Positions 8,127 to 16,434 of a DNA stretch of 64,000 nt are shown here, piece after piece. A model generated the notes under the pieces. The model saw only the letters and a list, made by a program, of their open reading frames with translations, searched no databases and had not been told where the DNA came from. The DNA is from Planctomycetota bacterium (GTDB taxonomy: Bacteria; Planctomycetota; UBA1135; GCA-002748355). The position numbers and the translations under genes are program-made. Location: the NCBI GenBank assembly GCA_027021385.1, contig JALUUL010000069.1, positions 124,001-188,000 on the forward strand. The letters are read 5' to 3'. Within the stretch, counting starts at the first letter, position 1; the number at the start of each line of letters is the position of its first letter.

Positions 8127-9502
8127 CGTCCCCCCGTCCGTTTAAGGGAGGCCCCGGCGGATCCGGCCCCGGCCGCCGGGGACCCGACCCCCGTTTCGAA
8201 GAACTCTCGGTGGAGGGCCGAGACCGCGGTTCGGACATCCCCCTGATCGAGAACGAGGGAGAGGTTCACCTTGAGGGCCCCCATGCTGACCATTCGAATC
8301 GTGACCCCTTCGGAGGAGAGGGGACGGAAGACCCGTTCGGGTACTCCGGTTCGATGCCGGATTCCGTGCCCGACGACGCAGACGAGACCGAGATCCCGTT
8401 CGATCTCGACCGACCCCAGCGCCTCGAGATCCGGGACCGCCTGGTCGAGTCTCTCCGGGGTGTCGAGGGTCACCGAGACGGAGACCTCGGAGGTCGCGAC
8501 GACGTCGACCGAGATCCCGTGGCTTTCGAACACCCGGAAGAGGCGGGCCAGGAACCCGGGCTGGGCGAACATCCGCCCGCTTTCGACGCTGACCAGTGTG
8601 ATCCTCCGTTTGTGGGTGATGCAGCGCACGGGGATGTCTTCCTCCGGGAACTCCCTCCGGAGCAGGGTTCCCGGGGAATCGGGACGATGCGTGTTCTTGA
8701 CCCGGACGGGGATGTCCTTGGCCTCGGCGGGGGCGAGGGAGGCTGGATGAAGAACCTCGGCCCCGTAGAACGCGAGTTCGGCGGCTTCCTGGAACGACAT
8801 GGAGGCGATCGGCCTCGCCGAAGGCACGAGTTTCGGGTCGGCGGTCATCACCCCGTCCACGTCCGTCCAGATCTGGATCTCCTCCGCCCCGCAGACGTTC
8901 CCGAGGAAGGCGGCGCTGAGATCACTGCCGTTGCGCCCGAGCGTGCAGGTCGCCCCGCCCGGACCCTCCGCGAGGAAGCCGGTCACGATGGGGATCCCTT
9001 CGATTCCTTCGAGCCGTTTGGGGATGCGGCCGTCGTCGGGGAGGAGGACTCCGGCTCCGAACGGGCCGGAGGAGCGCATGCCGAGTTCCTTCGCCTCGAC
9101 CGCTTCGGCGGGCAGGCCGGTGGCCCGGAAGAAGGCGGCCACGATCCGCGCGCTCAGCCGCTCGCCGAAGGAGAGGACCGCGTCCCGGGAGCGGGGGCTC
9201 AATTCCCCGACGAGGGAGATCCCGCGGCAGAGGTCCTCGAGTTCCCGGAACAGCGGGGCGCAGAGTTCGGGATCGAGACCGAGGTCGGAGAGGATCCTCG
9301 CATGTTTCCCGCGAATCCCGTCGAGGTCGTGGTCCTTCCCGACCGCATTGCGGGCCAGGTCCTCGAGGAGGTCGGTGACCCCCGCGTGTGCCGAGACGAC
9401 GACCAGGGGCCGGCGATCCCGGATCCGTCCGACCAGTGCAGCGACTTTTCGGATGGCGGCCCCGTCCCGAAGGGAGGTCCCGCCGAATTTCATTACGATC
9501 AT
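8123..9502 (-). CDS. lysC: aspartate kinase
   Basis: A 459-residue monofunctional aspartokinase, the first step of lysine, threonine and methionine synthesis (aspartate plus ATP to aspartyl phosphate). The kinase part has MKFGGTSLRDG at residues 4-14, TLGRNGSDLSAAFLG, and WTDVDGVMTADPKLV. The C-terminal ~150 residues are two ACT-type regulatory segments (around ISVDVVATSEVSVSVTLD and GVTIRMVSMGALKVNLSLV). The start at 9502 has a GGAG ribosome site six bases upstream; a second ATG at 9493 is possible. It is the first gene of a minus-strand operon with the OPT transporter. No homoserine dehydrogenase domain is attached. Confidence 0.93.
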   Translation of the reverse strand: MIVMKFGGTSLRDGAAIRKVAALVGRIRDRRPLVVVSAHAGVTDLLEDLARNAVGKDHDLDGIRGKHARILSDLGLDPELCAPLFRELEDLCRGISLVGELSPRSRDAVLSFGERLSARIVAAFFRATGLPAEAVEAKELGMRSSGPFGAGVLLPDDGRIPKRLEGIEGIPIVTGFLAEGPGGATCTLGRNGSDLSAAFLGNVCGAEEIQIWTDVDGVMTADPKLVPSARPIASMSFQEAAELAFYGAEVLHPASLAPAEAKDIPVRVKNTHRPDSPGTLLRREFPEEDIPVRCITHKRRITLVSVESGRMFAQPGFLARLFRVFESHGISVDVVATSEVSVSVTLDTPERLDQAVPDLEALGSVEIERDLGLVCVVGHGIRHRTGVPERVFRPLSSEGVTIRMVSMGALKVNLSLVLDQGDVRTAVSALHREFFETGVGSPAAGAGSAGASLKRTGGR

Positions 9503-9554
9503 CGGCTCTCCGTCCTATGAGGGAGGCATCCTAGCCCGGTCGCCGGGGCATCGC

Positions 9555-9560
9555 TAAAAT
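9555..9560 (+). promoter_or_regulatory. possible -10 element upstream of the LeuA-like gene
   Basis: The hexamer TAAAAT at 9555-9560 matches five of six bases of the sigma-70 -10 consensus in an otherwise GC-rich 127-bp divergent gap, and would give a leader of about 63 bases before the ATG at 9630. No convincing -35 hexamer lies 16-18 bases upstream. A similar TAAACT sits upstream of the gene at 63350. Confidence 0.3.
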
Positions 9561-9629
9561 CCCCGCGCTTTCGGCATCGCCCTGCGTGGGGTCCTCCGGG
9601 ATCCCGGGCCTCGACAAGGAGTCGGGTTC

Positions 9630-10853
9630 ATGTCCTCGGTGGAAGATCTCATCTACGATTGGAATGTCGAGGAAGGCCATTTCCTTCCGGGAGCGCCGAT
9701 CGGGTTCGACGACGAGACCCTGCGGGACGGCCTCCAGAGTCCGAGCGTCAAGGACCCGTCCCTCGACGAGAAGATCGCCCTGCTCCACCTGATGAGCGAG
9801 TTGGGTATCGACACGGCGGACCTGGGGCTGCCGGGCGCGGGGGGCCGGCCGAGGGAGGAGATCCTCGTCCTCGCGAAGGAGATCGCAGACCAGGGGCTGA
9901 AGACCCAGGCCAATGTCGCCTGCCGTACCGTGGTCTCGGACATCGAACCCGTAGTCGAGATCAGCCAGAAGGCCGGCATCCCGATCGAGGTCTGCGCCTT
10001 CATCGGTTCGAGCGCGATCCGCCAATACGCGGAGGGTTGGGAGCTGGACACCCTTCTCGGTCATACCCGTAAGGCCCTGGAGTTCTGCCGGGATCACGAT
10101 CTTCCGGTCATGTACGTGACCGAGGACACGTCGAGGGCTCATCCCGAAACGATCCGCGCCCTCTTCTCCCTGGCGATCGATCTGGGGGCCGGGCGTCTCT
10201 GCGTCTGCGATACGGTCGGGCATTCGACCCCATCCGGGGCGCGGGCGGTCGTCCGTTTCGTGCGGGGCATCGTCGAGGAGTCGGGGGCGGAGGTCGGAAT
10301 CGACTGGCACGGCCACCGGGACCGCGGGATGGACCTCGCGAACTGTCTCGCGGCCATCGAGGGAGGGGCCACTAGGATCCACGGAACGGCCCTCGGGATC
10401 GGAGAGAGGGCGGGGAACACTCCGATGGACCTGCTCCTCGTCAATTGCCGCCTCCTCGGATGGATCGACAACGACCTGACGAAGCTCCCCGAATACGTCG
10501 CCCGCGCTTCCGAGGCGGTCGGGGTCCCGATTCCGGACAACTATCCGGTGCTCGGGCGGGACGCCTTCGAGACGGGGACGGGGGTGCATGCTTCGGCGGT
10601 CATCAAGGCGATGAAGAAGGGACGGACCGAACTCGCGGACCTCGTCTATTCGGGGGTCCCCGCGGGAATGGTCGGACGCGAACAGAACATCCGGGTCGGG
10701 CCGATGAGCGGGAAGTCGAACGTCGTCTTTTGCCTGGAACGCCTGGGTCAACCGGCCGACGAGGAGAGGGTCCGCCGGGTCCTCGAACGGGCCAAGGCGA
10801 GCAAGGCCCTGCTCAGCGACGAGGAGATCCTAGAGGCCGCGGCCGGGGACTGA
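9630..10853 (+). CDS. 2-isopropylmalate/homocitrate synthase-like protein (HMGL family)
   Basis: A 407-residue acyl-CoA:2-oxoacid condensing enzyme of the HMG-CoA lyase-like TIM-barrel family. The metal and substrate motifs are present: FDDETLRDGLQSP (residues ~25-37), the CRTVVSDIEPVV segment, and GIDWHGHRDRGMDLANCLAA with its HxH metal ligands, then ALGIGERAGNTPMDLL. A C-terminal part with TGTGVHASAVIKAM follows, but there is no ~120-residue LeuA regulatory domain, so the length is nearer homocitrate synthase or a short isopropylmalate synthase. AAGGAG lies about ten bases before the ATG. The adjacent aspartate kinase fits amino-acid biosynthesis but does not identify the exact acyl acceptor. 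Confidence 0.8.
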   Translation: MSSVEDLIYDWNVEEGHFLPGAPIGFDDETLRDGLQSPSVKDPSLDEKIALLHLMSELGIDTADLGLPGAGGRPREEILVLAKEIADQGLKTQANVACRTVVSDIEPVVEISQKAGIPIEVCAFIGSSAIRQYAEGWELDTLLGHTRKALEFCRDHDLPVMYVTEDTSRAHPETIRALFSLAIDLGAGRLCVCDTVGHSTPSGARAVVRFVRGIVEESGAEVGIDWHGHRDRGMDLANCLAAIEGGATRIHGTALGIGERAGNTPMDLLLVNCRLLGWIDNDLTKLPEYVARASEAVGVPIPDNYPVLGRDAFETGTGVHASAVIKAMKKGRTELADLVYSGVPAGMVGREQNIRVGPMSGKSNVVFCLERLGQPADEERVRRVLERAKASKALLSDEEILEAAAGD

Positions 10854-10869
10854 CGGGGGAAAGAGGGGT

Positions 10870-11370
10870 TCAGCCCTCGGGCGTTGAACCGCGGGCCTCC
10901 TCCTTGAAGGTCCCGGGGCCGTTGTCGAGAGGGGGAAGCCCCCGTCCCTTCCAGCTTCCGGAAACCCGGTGCTTGCACTGGAAGCACTTGTGGTAGCCGG
11001 AGGCCTGGCGTTCGCGGCAGAGACCCGGGCGCACGGCCTGCTGGAGGAGAGGGGGCAGGCCTGCCTTCCGGTCGGGGCAGAGGATGTGCCCCTCGGGAGG
11101 GGTGATCCGGAGCTGTGGCGGCCCCGGGTCGACGGCGGGTTCCGGAGCCGGCCGTTCCCTGGGCTCCGAGACCTCACCCGGAAGAAGGGGGCGCCGGCCA
11201 CGGATTCCCCGGTCGGAGAGATCCTTCGTGAGCCCGCTTTTCCGCGGGGCCCGGAGGCCCTGGCGGACGGGCCGGATCTCGAGCCCCTCGCCCGGATTCC
11301 GGGTTCCGGACTCCGTCCCGAGCCTTCGCGCTTCCTGCTGCTCGACCAAGATTCTCGTCTTTCCGACCAT
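10870..11370 (-). CDS. hypothetical Cys-rich, probable zinc-binding protein
   Basis: A 166-residue protein. The middle is proline- and arginine-rich; the last third has a Cys/His pattern, HILCPDRK about 20 residues before GLCRER, then YHKCFQCKHR, consistent with a small zinc site. I recognise no family. The ATG at 11370 is used; a GTG at 11391 would add seven residues. A plausible promoter (11436-11465) lies just upstream, and the gene converges on the LeuA-like gene with only 16 bases between stops. Evidence that it is real is the cysteine pattern, the promoter and the neat fit between neighbours; the composition alone would not prove it. Confidence 0.5.
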   Translation of the reverse strand: MVGKTRILVEQQEARRLGTESGTRNPGEGLEIRPVRQGLRAPRKSGLTKDLSDRGIRGRRPLLPGEVSEPRERPAPEPAVDPGPPQLRITPPEGHILCPDRKAGLPPLLQQAVRPGLCRERQASGYHKCFQCKHRVSGSWKGRGLPPLDNGPGTFKEEARGSTPEG

Positions 11371-11435
11371 CCGAATGCCCGCCCTCAACACCCGGGGGCC
11401 GGACCCTCCTGCCGGCTCCCACCTGGAAGCCGGGT

Positions 11436-11465
11436 ACGATAGAGACCTCGAAAGCCCGGGATCAA
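11436..11465 (-). promoter_or_regulatory. putative sigma-70-type promoter for the Cys-rich gene
   Basis: On the minus strand TTGATC (11465-11460) and TATCGT (11441-11436) are separated by 18 bases, each matching four of six consensus positions. Transcription would begin about 55-60 bases before the ATG at 11370. It overlaps the last codons of the upstream isomerase gene. Confidence 0.4.
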
Positions 11466-12295
11466 GCTTTCCGGAATCTGAGGAAAAGTTCCCGTGCCCG
11501 CCGGAGTTGATCCGGGGCCTCGGCCGAATGCCGGGACAGTTCGAAACAGACGGGTCCGTCCCAATCGATACCCTCTAGGGCCCGGAAGGCCTCTGCGAAA
11601 TCCACGACTCCTTCTCCCGGGGGAAGATGAAGATGCGTCCCCGAGGGGACATCCTCGAGGTGGACCTGGCGGCAGATCCCGCGGACTTTCGGCAGGACCT
11701 CGGAGGGGCTCCCTTCCCCGGTGACGTAGAGGTGGCCGATGTCGACGCAGATCCCGAGGATTTCAGGATTCCCCAAGGAGCCACGGAACGCGAGGGCCTC
11801 CTCCACGGTCTCGATGCACATGCCGGGTTCGGGCTCGAGGGCGAGGGGAACGCCCGCTTCCCGGGCCCGCCCGCCGAGGACTTCGAAGCCTTCCCGGAGG
11901 CGTGCCAGGGCGACTTCCGGAGAGACCCCCTCGGGCCGCGTGCCGGACCAGAAGCTCAGGGCCTCGGCTCCGAGGTCTGCGGCGAGTTCCAGGCAGCGGA
12001 GGAGCAGGTTGAGCCGCCGGCGCCGCGCCGCGGGATCGTTTTCGAGAAGGTTCGGACGATGCTTGCGGAGGGGATCGAGGAGGAAGCGTCCGCCCGTCTC
12101 CAGGACGACCGTCATGCCGAGACCTTGAAGGAGGGCGGCGGTCCTTTCGACCTCCGAGGGCCGGCAGCGCATGGGGTCGAGGTGGGGGACGTCGGGAGTC
12201 AGGGCGACGGCCTCGAAACCGAGATCCGCCATCATCCGCAGGGCCTCGTCCAGACGATGGTGCGCGAGGCCGTTCGTGTTGTATCCGCAGAGCAT
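11462..12295 (-). CDS. sugar phosphate isomerase/epimerase-like TIM barrel
   Basis: A 277-residue protein of the xylose-isomerase-like AP endonuclease 2 superfamily. The metal-site residues appear in the usual order: the Glu in VPLALEPEPGM (around residue 155), the Asp/His pair in GICVDIGHLYVTGE, the His in RQVHLEDVPSG, and a terminal Glu in GPVCFELSRHS. The N-terminus MLCGYNTNGLAHHRLDEAL is typical of the start of these barrels. Substrate is unknown; family members act on hexuloses, tagatose, inosose or related sugars. The start ATG lies 28 bases after the stop of the upstream membrane protein, suggesting cotranscription. Confidence 0.8.
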   Translation of the reverse strand: MLCGYNTNGLAHHRLDEALRMMADLGFEAVALTPDVPHLDPMRCRPSEVERTAALLQGLGMTVVLETGGRFLLDPLRKHRPNLLENDPAARRRRLNLLLRCLELAADLGAEALSFWSGTRPEGVSPEVALARLREGFEVLGGRAREAGVPLALEPEPGMCIETVEEALAFRGSLGNPEILGICVDIGHLYVTGEGSPSEVLPKVRGICRQVHLEDVPSGTHLHLPPGEGVVDFAEAFRALEGIDWDGPVCFELSRHSAEAPDQLRRARELFLRFRKA

Positions 12296-12323
12296 CCGCC
12301 GGGCCCGTCTCGGCCCACTCGAC

Positions 12324-12947
12324 CTATTTCAGGTGCCCGATCTTGTGGATCCGGGTCATCAACTTGTTCCAGCGAGTGTAGCGCCGCATCAGGTCCACGA
12401 TCGGGGCGGGCACGGCCCACTCCTCGAGGGAGGCCTCTTCTTCCCAGTCGAGCTGGGGCCGGATCCGGCCGAAGAGCCGGTCGAGATGTTCCCGGGCTTC
12501 GCGGACCTTGGCGTTGAAGACCTTCTGGTCGGGTTCCCCCTTGTGACGGAGGGCGACGTTCCAGGCCTCCTTGGCCTTCCGGTAATCGGCCTCGCAGTCC
12601 GCGAGGAGCGAGGAATCGATCGCGGGGGCGGGGCGGGCGGGGGGCTTGCCCGGAGTCCCCGGCCCGCGCGCGGGGGAGGGGGCCGGACGCTGCTTGGAGG
12701 GTGTGGCCCGGGGGGCGGCGGCGGCCTCGTGCGTTCCGGAGATCCGCCCGGTTTTCTTCCCCCCCGTTCCCGAGTTCAGGGCGAAGAGGAGCAGGAAGAG
12801 GCCGAGCCCTCCGATCCCGAGGATCCAGGGGAGAGGGTTCGGGGAGGAGGAGGGCCGACCTCGTCTCGCCGGAGGGCGTCTGCTCCCGGGAGCGGTCCTT
12901 CTTCCCCGCGGGCGGGATCGACTCGATGCGGATCTTCGCGTAGCCAT
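12324..12947 (-). CDS. hypothetical single-pass membrane protein
   Basis: A 207-residue protein with a strongly basic, Ser/Arg/Pro-rich N-terminus (~40 residues), one transmembrane helix (PWILGIGGLGLFLLLFAL, about residues 42-60), an Ala/Pro/Lys-rich linker, and a C-terminal helical domain with conserved-looking aromatic residues (DYRKAKEAWNVALRHKG and ILDWEEE-type sequence ending in KIGHLK). The ATG at 12947 is used; one at 12959 would add four residues. The topology (basic inside, domain outside) suggests a cytoplasmic N-terminus. It may be cotranscribed with the TIM-barrel gene. A much longer frame continues antisense across valS, but only this 3' part has protein-like character. Confidence 0.6.
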   Translation of the reverse strand: MATRRSASSRSRPRGRRTAPGSRRPPARRGRPSSSPNPLPWILGIGGLGLFLLLFALNSGTGGKKTGRISGTHEAAAAPRATPSKQRPAPSPARGPGTPGKPPARPAPAIDSSLLADCEADYRKAKEAWNVALRHKGEPDQKVFNAKVREAREHLDRLFGRIRPQLDWEEEASLEEWAVPAPIVDLMRRYTRWNKLMTRIHKIGHLK

Positions 12948-13274
12948 GAGGGGCGGCATCTTCGGGAAGGGGAGGGAGACTGTCCAGTTCCCCGGAGGTT
13001 TCGAGCCGCCTTCCCTGCATTTTGCCGGCATGGACGTCCGGGTGATTCCCCTTTCGGCCCCGTGCCGCTCTCTCGGCCGGAAGTTTCCTGTACGTGACCC
13101 TCGGACATGTCCTGCCCGAAACGCTTCATGGAGAAGGGCGACGGATTCCGAAGATCCTGTTGGTCCTTGCTGGGGCGGGAACCTCCTCGGTGTTGTAATG
13201 TTCCGCCTTTTCCGTCCTCCCCCCGTCCCGGGAGGCGCCGCTCTCCGGAGCGCGCCGGCCTCCCATGTCCGAAC
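12948..13274. other. divergent intergenic region upstream of valS
   Basis: 327 bases between the minus-strand membrane protein and valS. It holds a perfect 10-bp palindrome, GGACATGTCC, at 13103-13112, and AT-richer TGTTGTAATGTT at 13191-13202 which may belong to the valS promoter, although no well-spaced -35 was found. No T-box-like leader structure or open gene was recognised. Confidence 0.5.
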
Positions 13275-16200
13275 ATGAGCCGCAAACTTCCGAAGACCTA
13301 CGACCCTTCCTCCGTGCAAGGCCCGATCTACCGGCGGTGGCTCGAGGCCGGGGCCTTCCGGGCGACCCCCGACGAGCGGAGGGACCGCTACGTCATCATG
13401 ATGCCCCTGCCCAACGTCACGGGCGCCCTCCACATGGGGCACGCGATGGACAACGTCATGCAGGACCTCCTGATCCGGTGGCATCGGATGAAGGGAGACA
13501 ACACCCTCTGGCAGCCTGGCACGGATCATGCCGGTATCGCGACCCAGGCCGTCGTCGAAAAGCGTCTCTTCGAACTCGAGGGGAAGACCCGCCACGACAT
13601 CGGGCGGGAGGCTCTCGTCGAGCGCATCTTCGAATGGAAGGACCGCTTCCAGGCCCGGATCGTCCGCCAGCAGCAGGAGATGGGATGCTCCTGCGACTGG
13701 GACCGTCAACGCTTCACGATGGACGAGGTCTGCGCGAAGGCGGTGCGGGAGACATTCTTCCGAATGTTCCGGGACGGCTTGATCCACCGCGGAGCCCGCC
13801 TCGTGAACTGGGACTGCCACCTGCGGACAGCGATCTCCGACGACGAGATCGAATACCGCACGGTTCGCGGACATTTCTGGCACCTGCGGTACCCCTTCCT
13901 CGAGCCCGAGGAAGGCGAGCCTTCGGAGGTCGTCGTCGCGACGACCCGCCCGGAGACGATGCTCGGAGACACCGCGGTCGCGGTGCATCCCGATCCCAGG
14001 GGGGTCCTCGAATCCTTGAAATCTTCCGATCCGGAGGCTGCGGAACTCCTGGAGGAACGGCTTCCTCTGCTCGAATCTCTCGTCCGTATGGCGAAGGCCG
14101 GTCGCCGCCTGCGCCTTCCGCTCCTCGGGCGCGAGATCCCGCTGATCCTCGACGAGTGGGCGAAGCCCGAGAAGGGATCGGGCTGCGTCAAGATCACCCC
14201 CGCCCACGACCCGAACGATTACGAAGTCTGGCTCCGGCACCGTGAGGAGATTGATTGCATCAACCTGCTCGAGCCCGACGGGCGCTACAACGACCGGGCG
14301 GGACCCTACGCGGGGCTCGACCGCTTCGAGGTGAGGAAGAGGGTCCTCGCCGATCTCGAGGCCGGCGGGTATCTCGTGGCGGTCGAGGACCGGGAGATCG
14401 AGATCGGACACTCGGACAGGTCCAAGACCCCGATCGAACCCTTCCTGAGCAAGCAGTGGTTCATCCGCATGGGGGACATGGAGGGCGGGGTCGTCATGGG
14501 GCGGGGGACGGAGAAGGAGTTCCGGGCCGAAGGGCTCGCGCAGGCCGCGATCGACGCGGTCCGCGGAGACTGGCGGTCGGCGACGGGACGGAAGCTCGCG
14601 TTCTATCCCGATCCCGAACGCTACGCGAATACCTACGTCAACTGGCTTTCCGAGAAGCGCGACTGGTGCATCAGCCGCCAGCTCTGGTGGGGGCACCGGA
14701 TCCCGATCTGGCACGGAAACCCGGGAGCGGAGGATCGGGAGAAGATCCGTGAGGCGGTCCCGGCGGGGGACCCGGACGTCGTATTCCGGGAGGACGGCGA
14801 GGAGGTGCAGGTCTGCCTGCGGAATCCCGAGGCAGAGGGCCGCCTCGCGGGCTTCCTGGAGTCCCATGGGCTCGAGCACGATCCGGACGTTCTCGACACC
14901 TGGTTCAGTTCGGCGCTCTGGCCGCACAGCACATTGGGTTGGCCGGAACCGAACCCCGACCTCGATTATTACTATCCGGGGTCCTGCCTCGTCACCGGAC
15001 GGGACATCATCACGCTCTGGGTCGTTCGGATGGTCGTCATGGGGCTCTACAACCTCGGGGACCTACCGTTTACCGACGTGTTCATCCACGCGAACATCCT
15101 CGACGGCAAGGGGGAGCGGATGAGCAAGTCGAAGGGGAACGGGATCGACCCCGTGGACATCATCGAGGTCTATGGGGCGGACGCGATGCGTTATGTGCTC
15201 GCGGACATGCAGACCGGCATGCAGGACATCCGCCTGCCGGTGCAGGCCGTGTCCCCCTTCACCGGGAAGTTCGTCGACCTCGCGACCGCGAAGCACGGCA
15301 GGAGCGTGTTCACGTATCTCTGTCCCGAGACGGGCAAGGAGTTCGACGTCCTCGGAACGATGTCCGACCTCCCGTCCGCGAAGATCCTGAGCGACCGATT
15401 CGAGGTCGGCCGGAACTTCTGCAACAAGCTCTGGAACGCGGTCAGGTTCGCCCTCCTGAATCTCGAGGGGACGGTCTTCACCCCGCTCGACCTCGGGTCC
15501 CTGGACCCCGAGGACCGGTGGATCCTCTCCCGGACGGCGCGGGCCGTGGCCGGGACCGAAGAACGCCTTCGGGCCTACAACCCCTCCGCGGCGATCGGCG
15601 GGATCCGGGAGTGGTTCTGGGGCGAAGTCTGCGACTGGTATCTCGAACTCTGTAAGCCGAGGCTCTCCGACGAGGGGAGGGCCCCCGCCGTGCGCCAGGT
15701 CCTTGCCTTCGTGCTCGACCAGGCCCTCAGGCTCCTGCATCCCTTCGTCCCCTTCGTGACCGAGGCCCTCTTCGAGGCCCTGGACGGGCTCGCGCCCGAG
15801 CGGGGGATCGAGGAAGCTCTTCCCCGAGAGGCCCTCCTTGTGAAGGCCCGCTGGCCGGAGCCCCGGGAGGCCCACTTCGATCCGGCCCTGGAGAGGGATT
15901 TCGACCTTTGCCGGGAGGCCGTCCGCGCGGCGCGGGATCTCAGGGCGCGCCACCAGGTTCCCCCGAAGGCCAGGCTCGAGGCCGTGATTCTCGCGGACGG
16001 CGAGGCCCGGGAGGCCCTCGAGAGACTCAAGCCGGTGCTCGAACTCCTTGCGGGACTCGAGCGTGTGGAGATCGGGCCGGATCTCCCGAGACCGGAACTC
16101 GCCGCGACCGCGATCTTCGGGGATCGGGAGCTGCATCTCGGGGGGGTCCTGGATCCGCGGAAAGAGCGCCGGCGTCTCGAGAAGCAGCTCGCGGAACTCG

Positions 16201-16358
16201 AGGGGCTGGTCTCTTCTCTCGAACGGAAGCTGGCCAATCCCTCCTTCCTCGAGCGCGCCCCGGCCGAGATCGTCGTCCGGGAGAAGAGAAGGCTGGAAGA
16301 GACCCTCGGGCGGAGCCGGAAGGTCCGGGCGGCCCTCGAGGCCCTTCCCCCTTCCTGA
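13275..16358 (+). CDS. valS: valyl-tRNA synthetase
   Basis: A 1027-residue class I synthetase charging tRNA-Val. The HIGH motif is LPNVTGALHMGHAM at residues 45-58; the editing domain has TTRPETMLGDTAVAVHP; the KMSKS motif reads GERMSKSKGNG around residue 616; the C-terminal coiled coil (LEKQLAELEGLVSSLERKL) is typical of ValRS. There are two unusual insertions: about 40 residues (rich in Leu/Glu) in the editing domain after VHPDPRG, and about 45 residues between KMSKS and the anticodon domain, including FTYLCPETGKEF. The length exceeds most bacterial ValRS (about 880-950). The ATG at 13275 is used because ValRS homology begins there; upstream in-frame starts add only low-complexity sequence. 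Confidence 0.95.
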   Translation: MSRKLPKTYDPSSVQGPIYRRWLEAGAFRATPDERRDRYVIMMPLPNVTGALHMGHAMDNVMQDLLIRWHRMKGDNTLWQPGTDHAGIATQAVVEKRLFELEGKTRHDIGREALVERIFEWKDRFQARIVRQQQEMGCSCDWDRQRFTMDEVCAKAVRETFFRMFRDGLIHRGARLVNWDCHLRTAISDDEIEYRTVRGHFWHLRYPFLEPEEGEPSEVVVATTRPETMLGDTAVAVHPDPRGVLESLKSSDPEAAELLEERLPLLESLVRMAKAGRRLRLPLLGREIPLILDEWAKPEKGSGCVKITPAHDPNDYEVWLRHREEIDCINLLEPDGRYNDRAGPYAGLDRFEVRKRVLADLEAGGYLVAVEDREIEIGHSDRSKTPIEPFLSKQWFIRMGDMEGGVVMGRGTEKEFRAEGLAQAAIDAVRGDWRSATGRKLAFYPDPERYANTYVNWLSEKRDWCISRQLWWGHRIPIWHGNPGAEDREKIREAVPAGDPDVVFREDGEEVQVCLRNPEAEGRLAGFLESHGLEHDPDVLDTWFSSALWPHSTLGWPEPNPDLDYYYPGSCLVTGRDIITLWVVRMVVMGLYNLGDLPFTDVFIHANILDGKGERMSKSKGNGIDPVDIIEVYGADAMRYVLADMQTGMQDIRLPVQAVSPFTGKFVDLATAKHGRSVFTYLCPETGKEFDVLGTMSDLPSAKILSDRFEVGRNFCNKLWNAVRFALLNLEGTVFTPLDLGSLDPEDRWILSRTARAVAGTEERLRAYNPSAAIGGIREWFWGEVCDWYLELCKPRLSDEGRAPAVRQVLAFVLDQALRLLHPFVPFVTEALFEALDGLAPERGIEEALPREALLVKARWPEPREAHFDPALERDFDLCREAVRAARDLRARHQVPPKARLEAVILADGEAREALERLKPVLELLAGLERVEIGPDLPRPELAATAIFGDRELHLGGVLDPRKERRRLEKQLAELEGLVSSLERKLANPSFLERAPAEIVVREKRRLEETLGRSRKVRAALEALPPS

Positions 16359-16434
16359 AGGCCCCGGGGAAGACCTCGGGCGGTTCTCCGTCGGATATGC
16401 TTTCCCCTTGCCCTCTCGATTCCGGAGATCCTCG

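Noticed and set aside
12948-13274. T-box or other leader for valS
   Set aside because: No specifier-loop, T-box sequence or terminator/antiterminator pair could be found.
12960-14927. Upstream part of a long minus-strand frame (ends at 12324)
   Set aside because: Antisense to valS; only the last 207 codons have protein-like composition and were kept.
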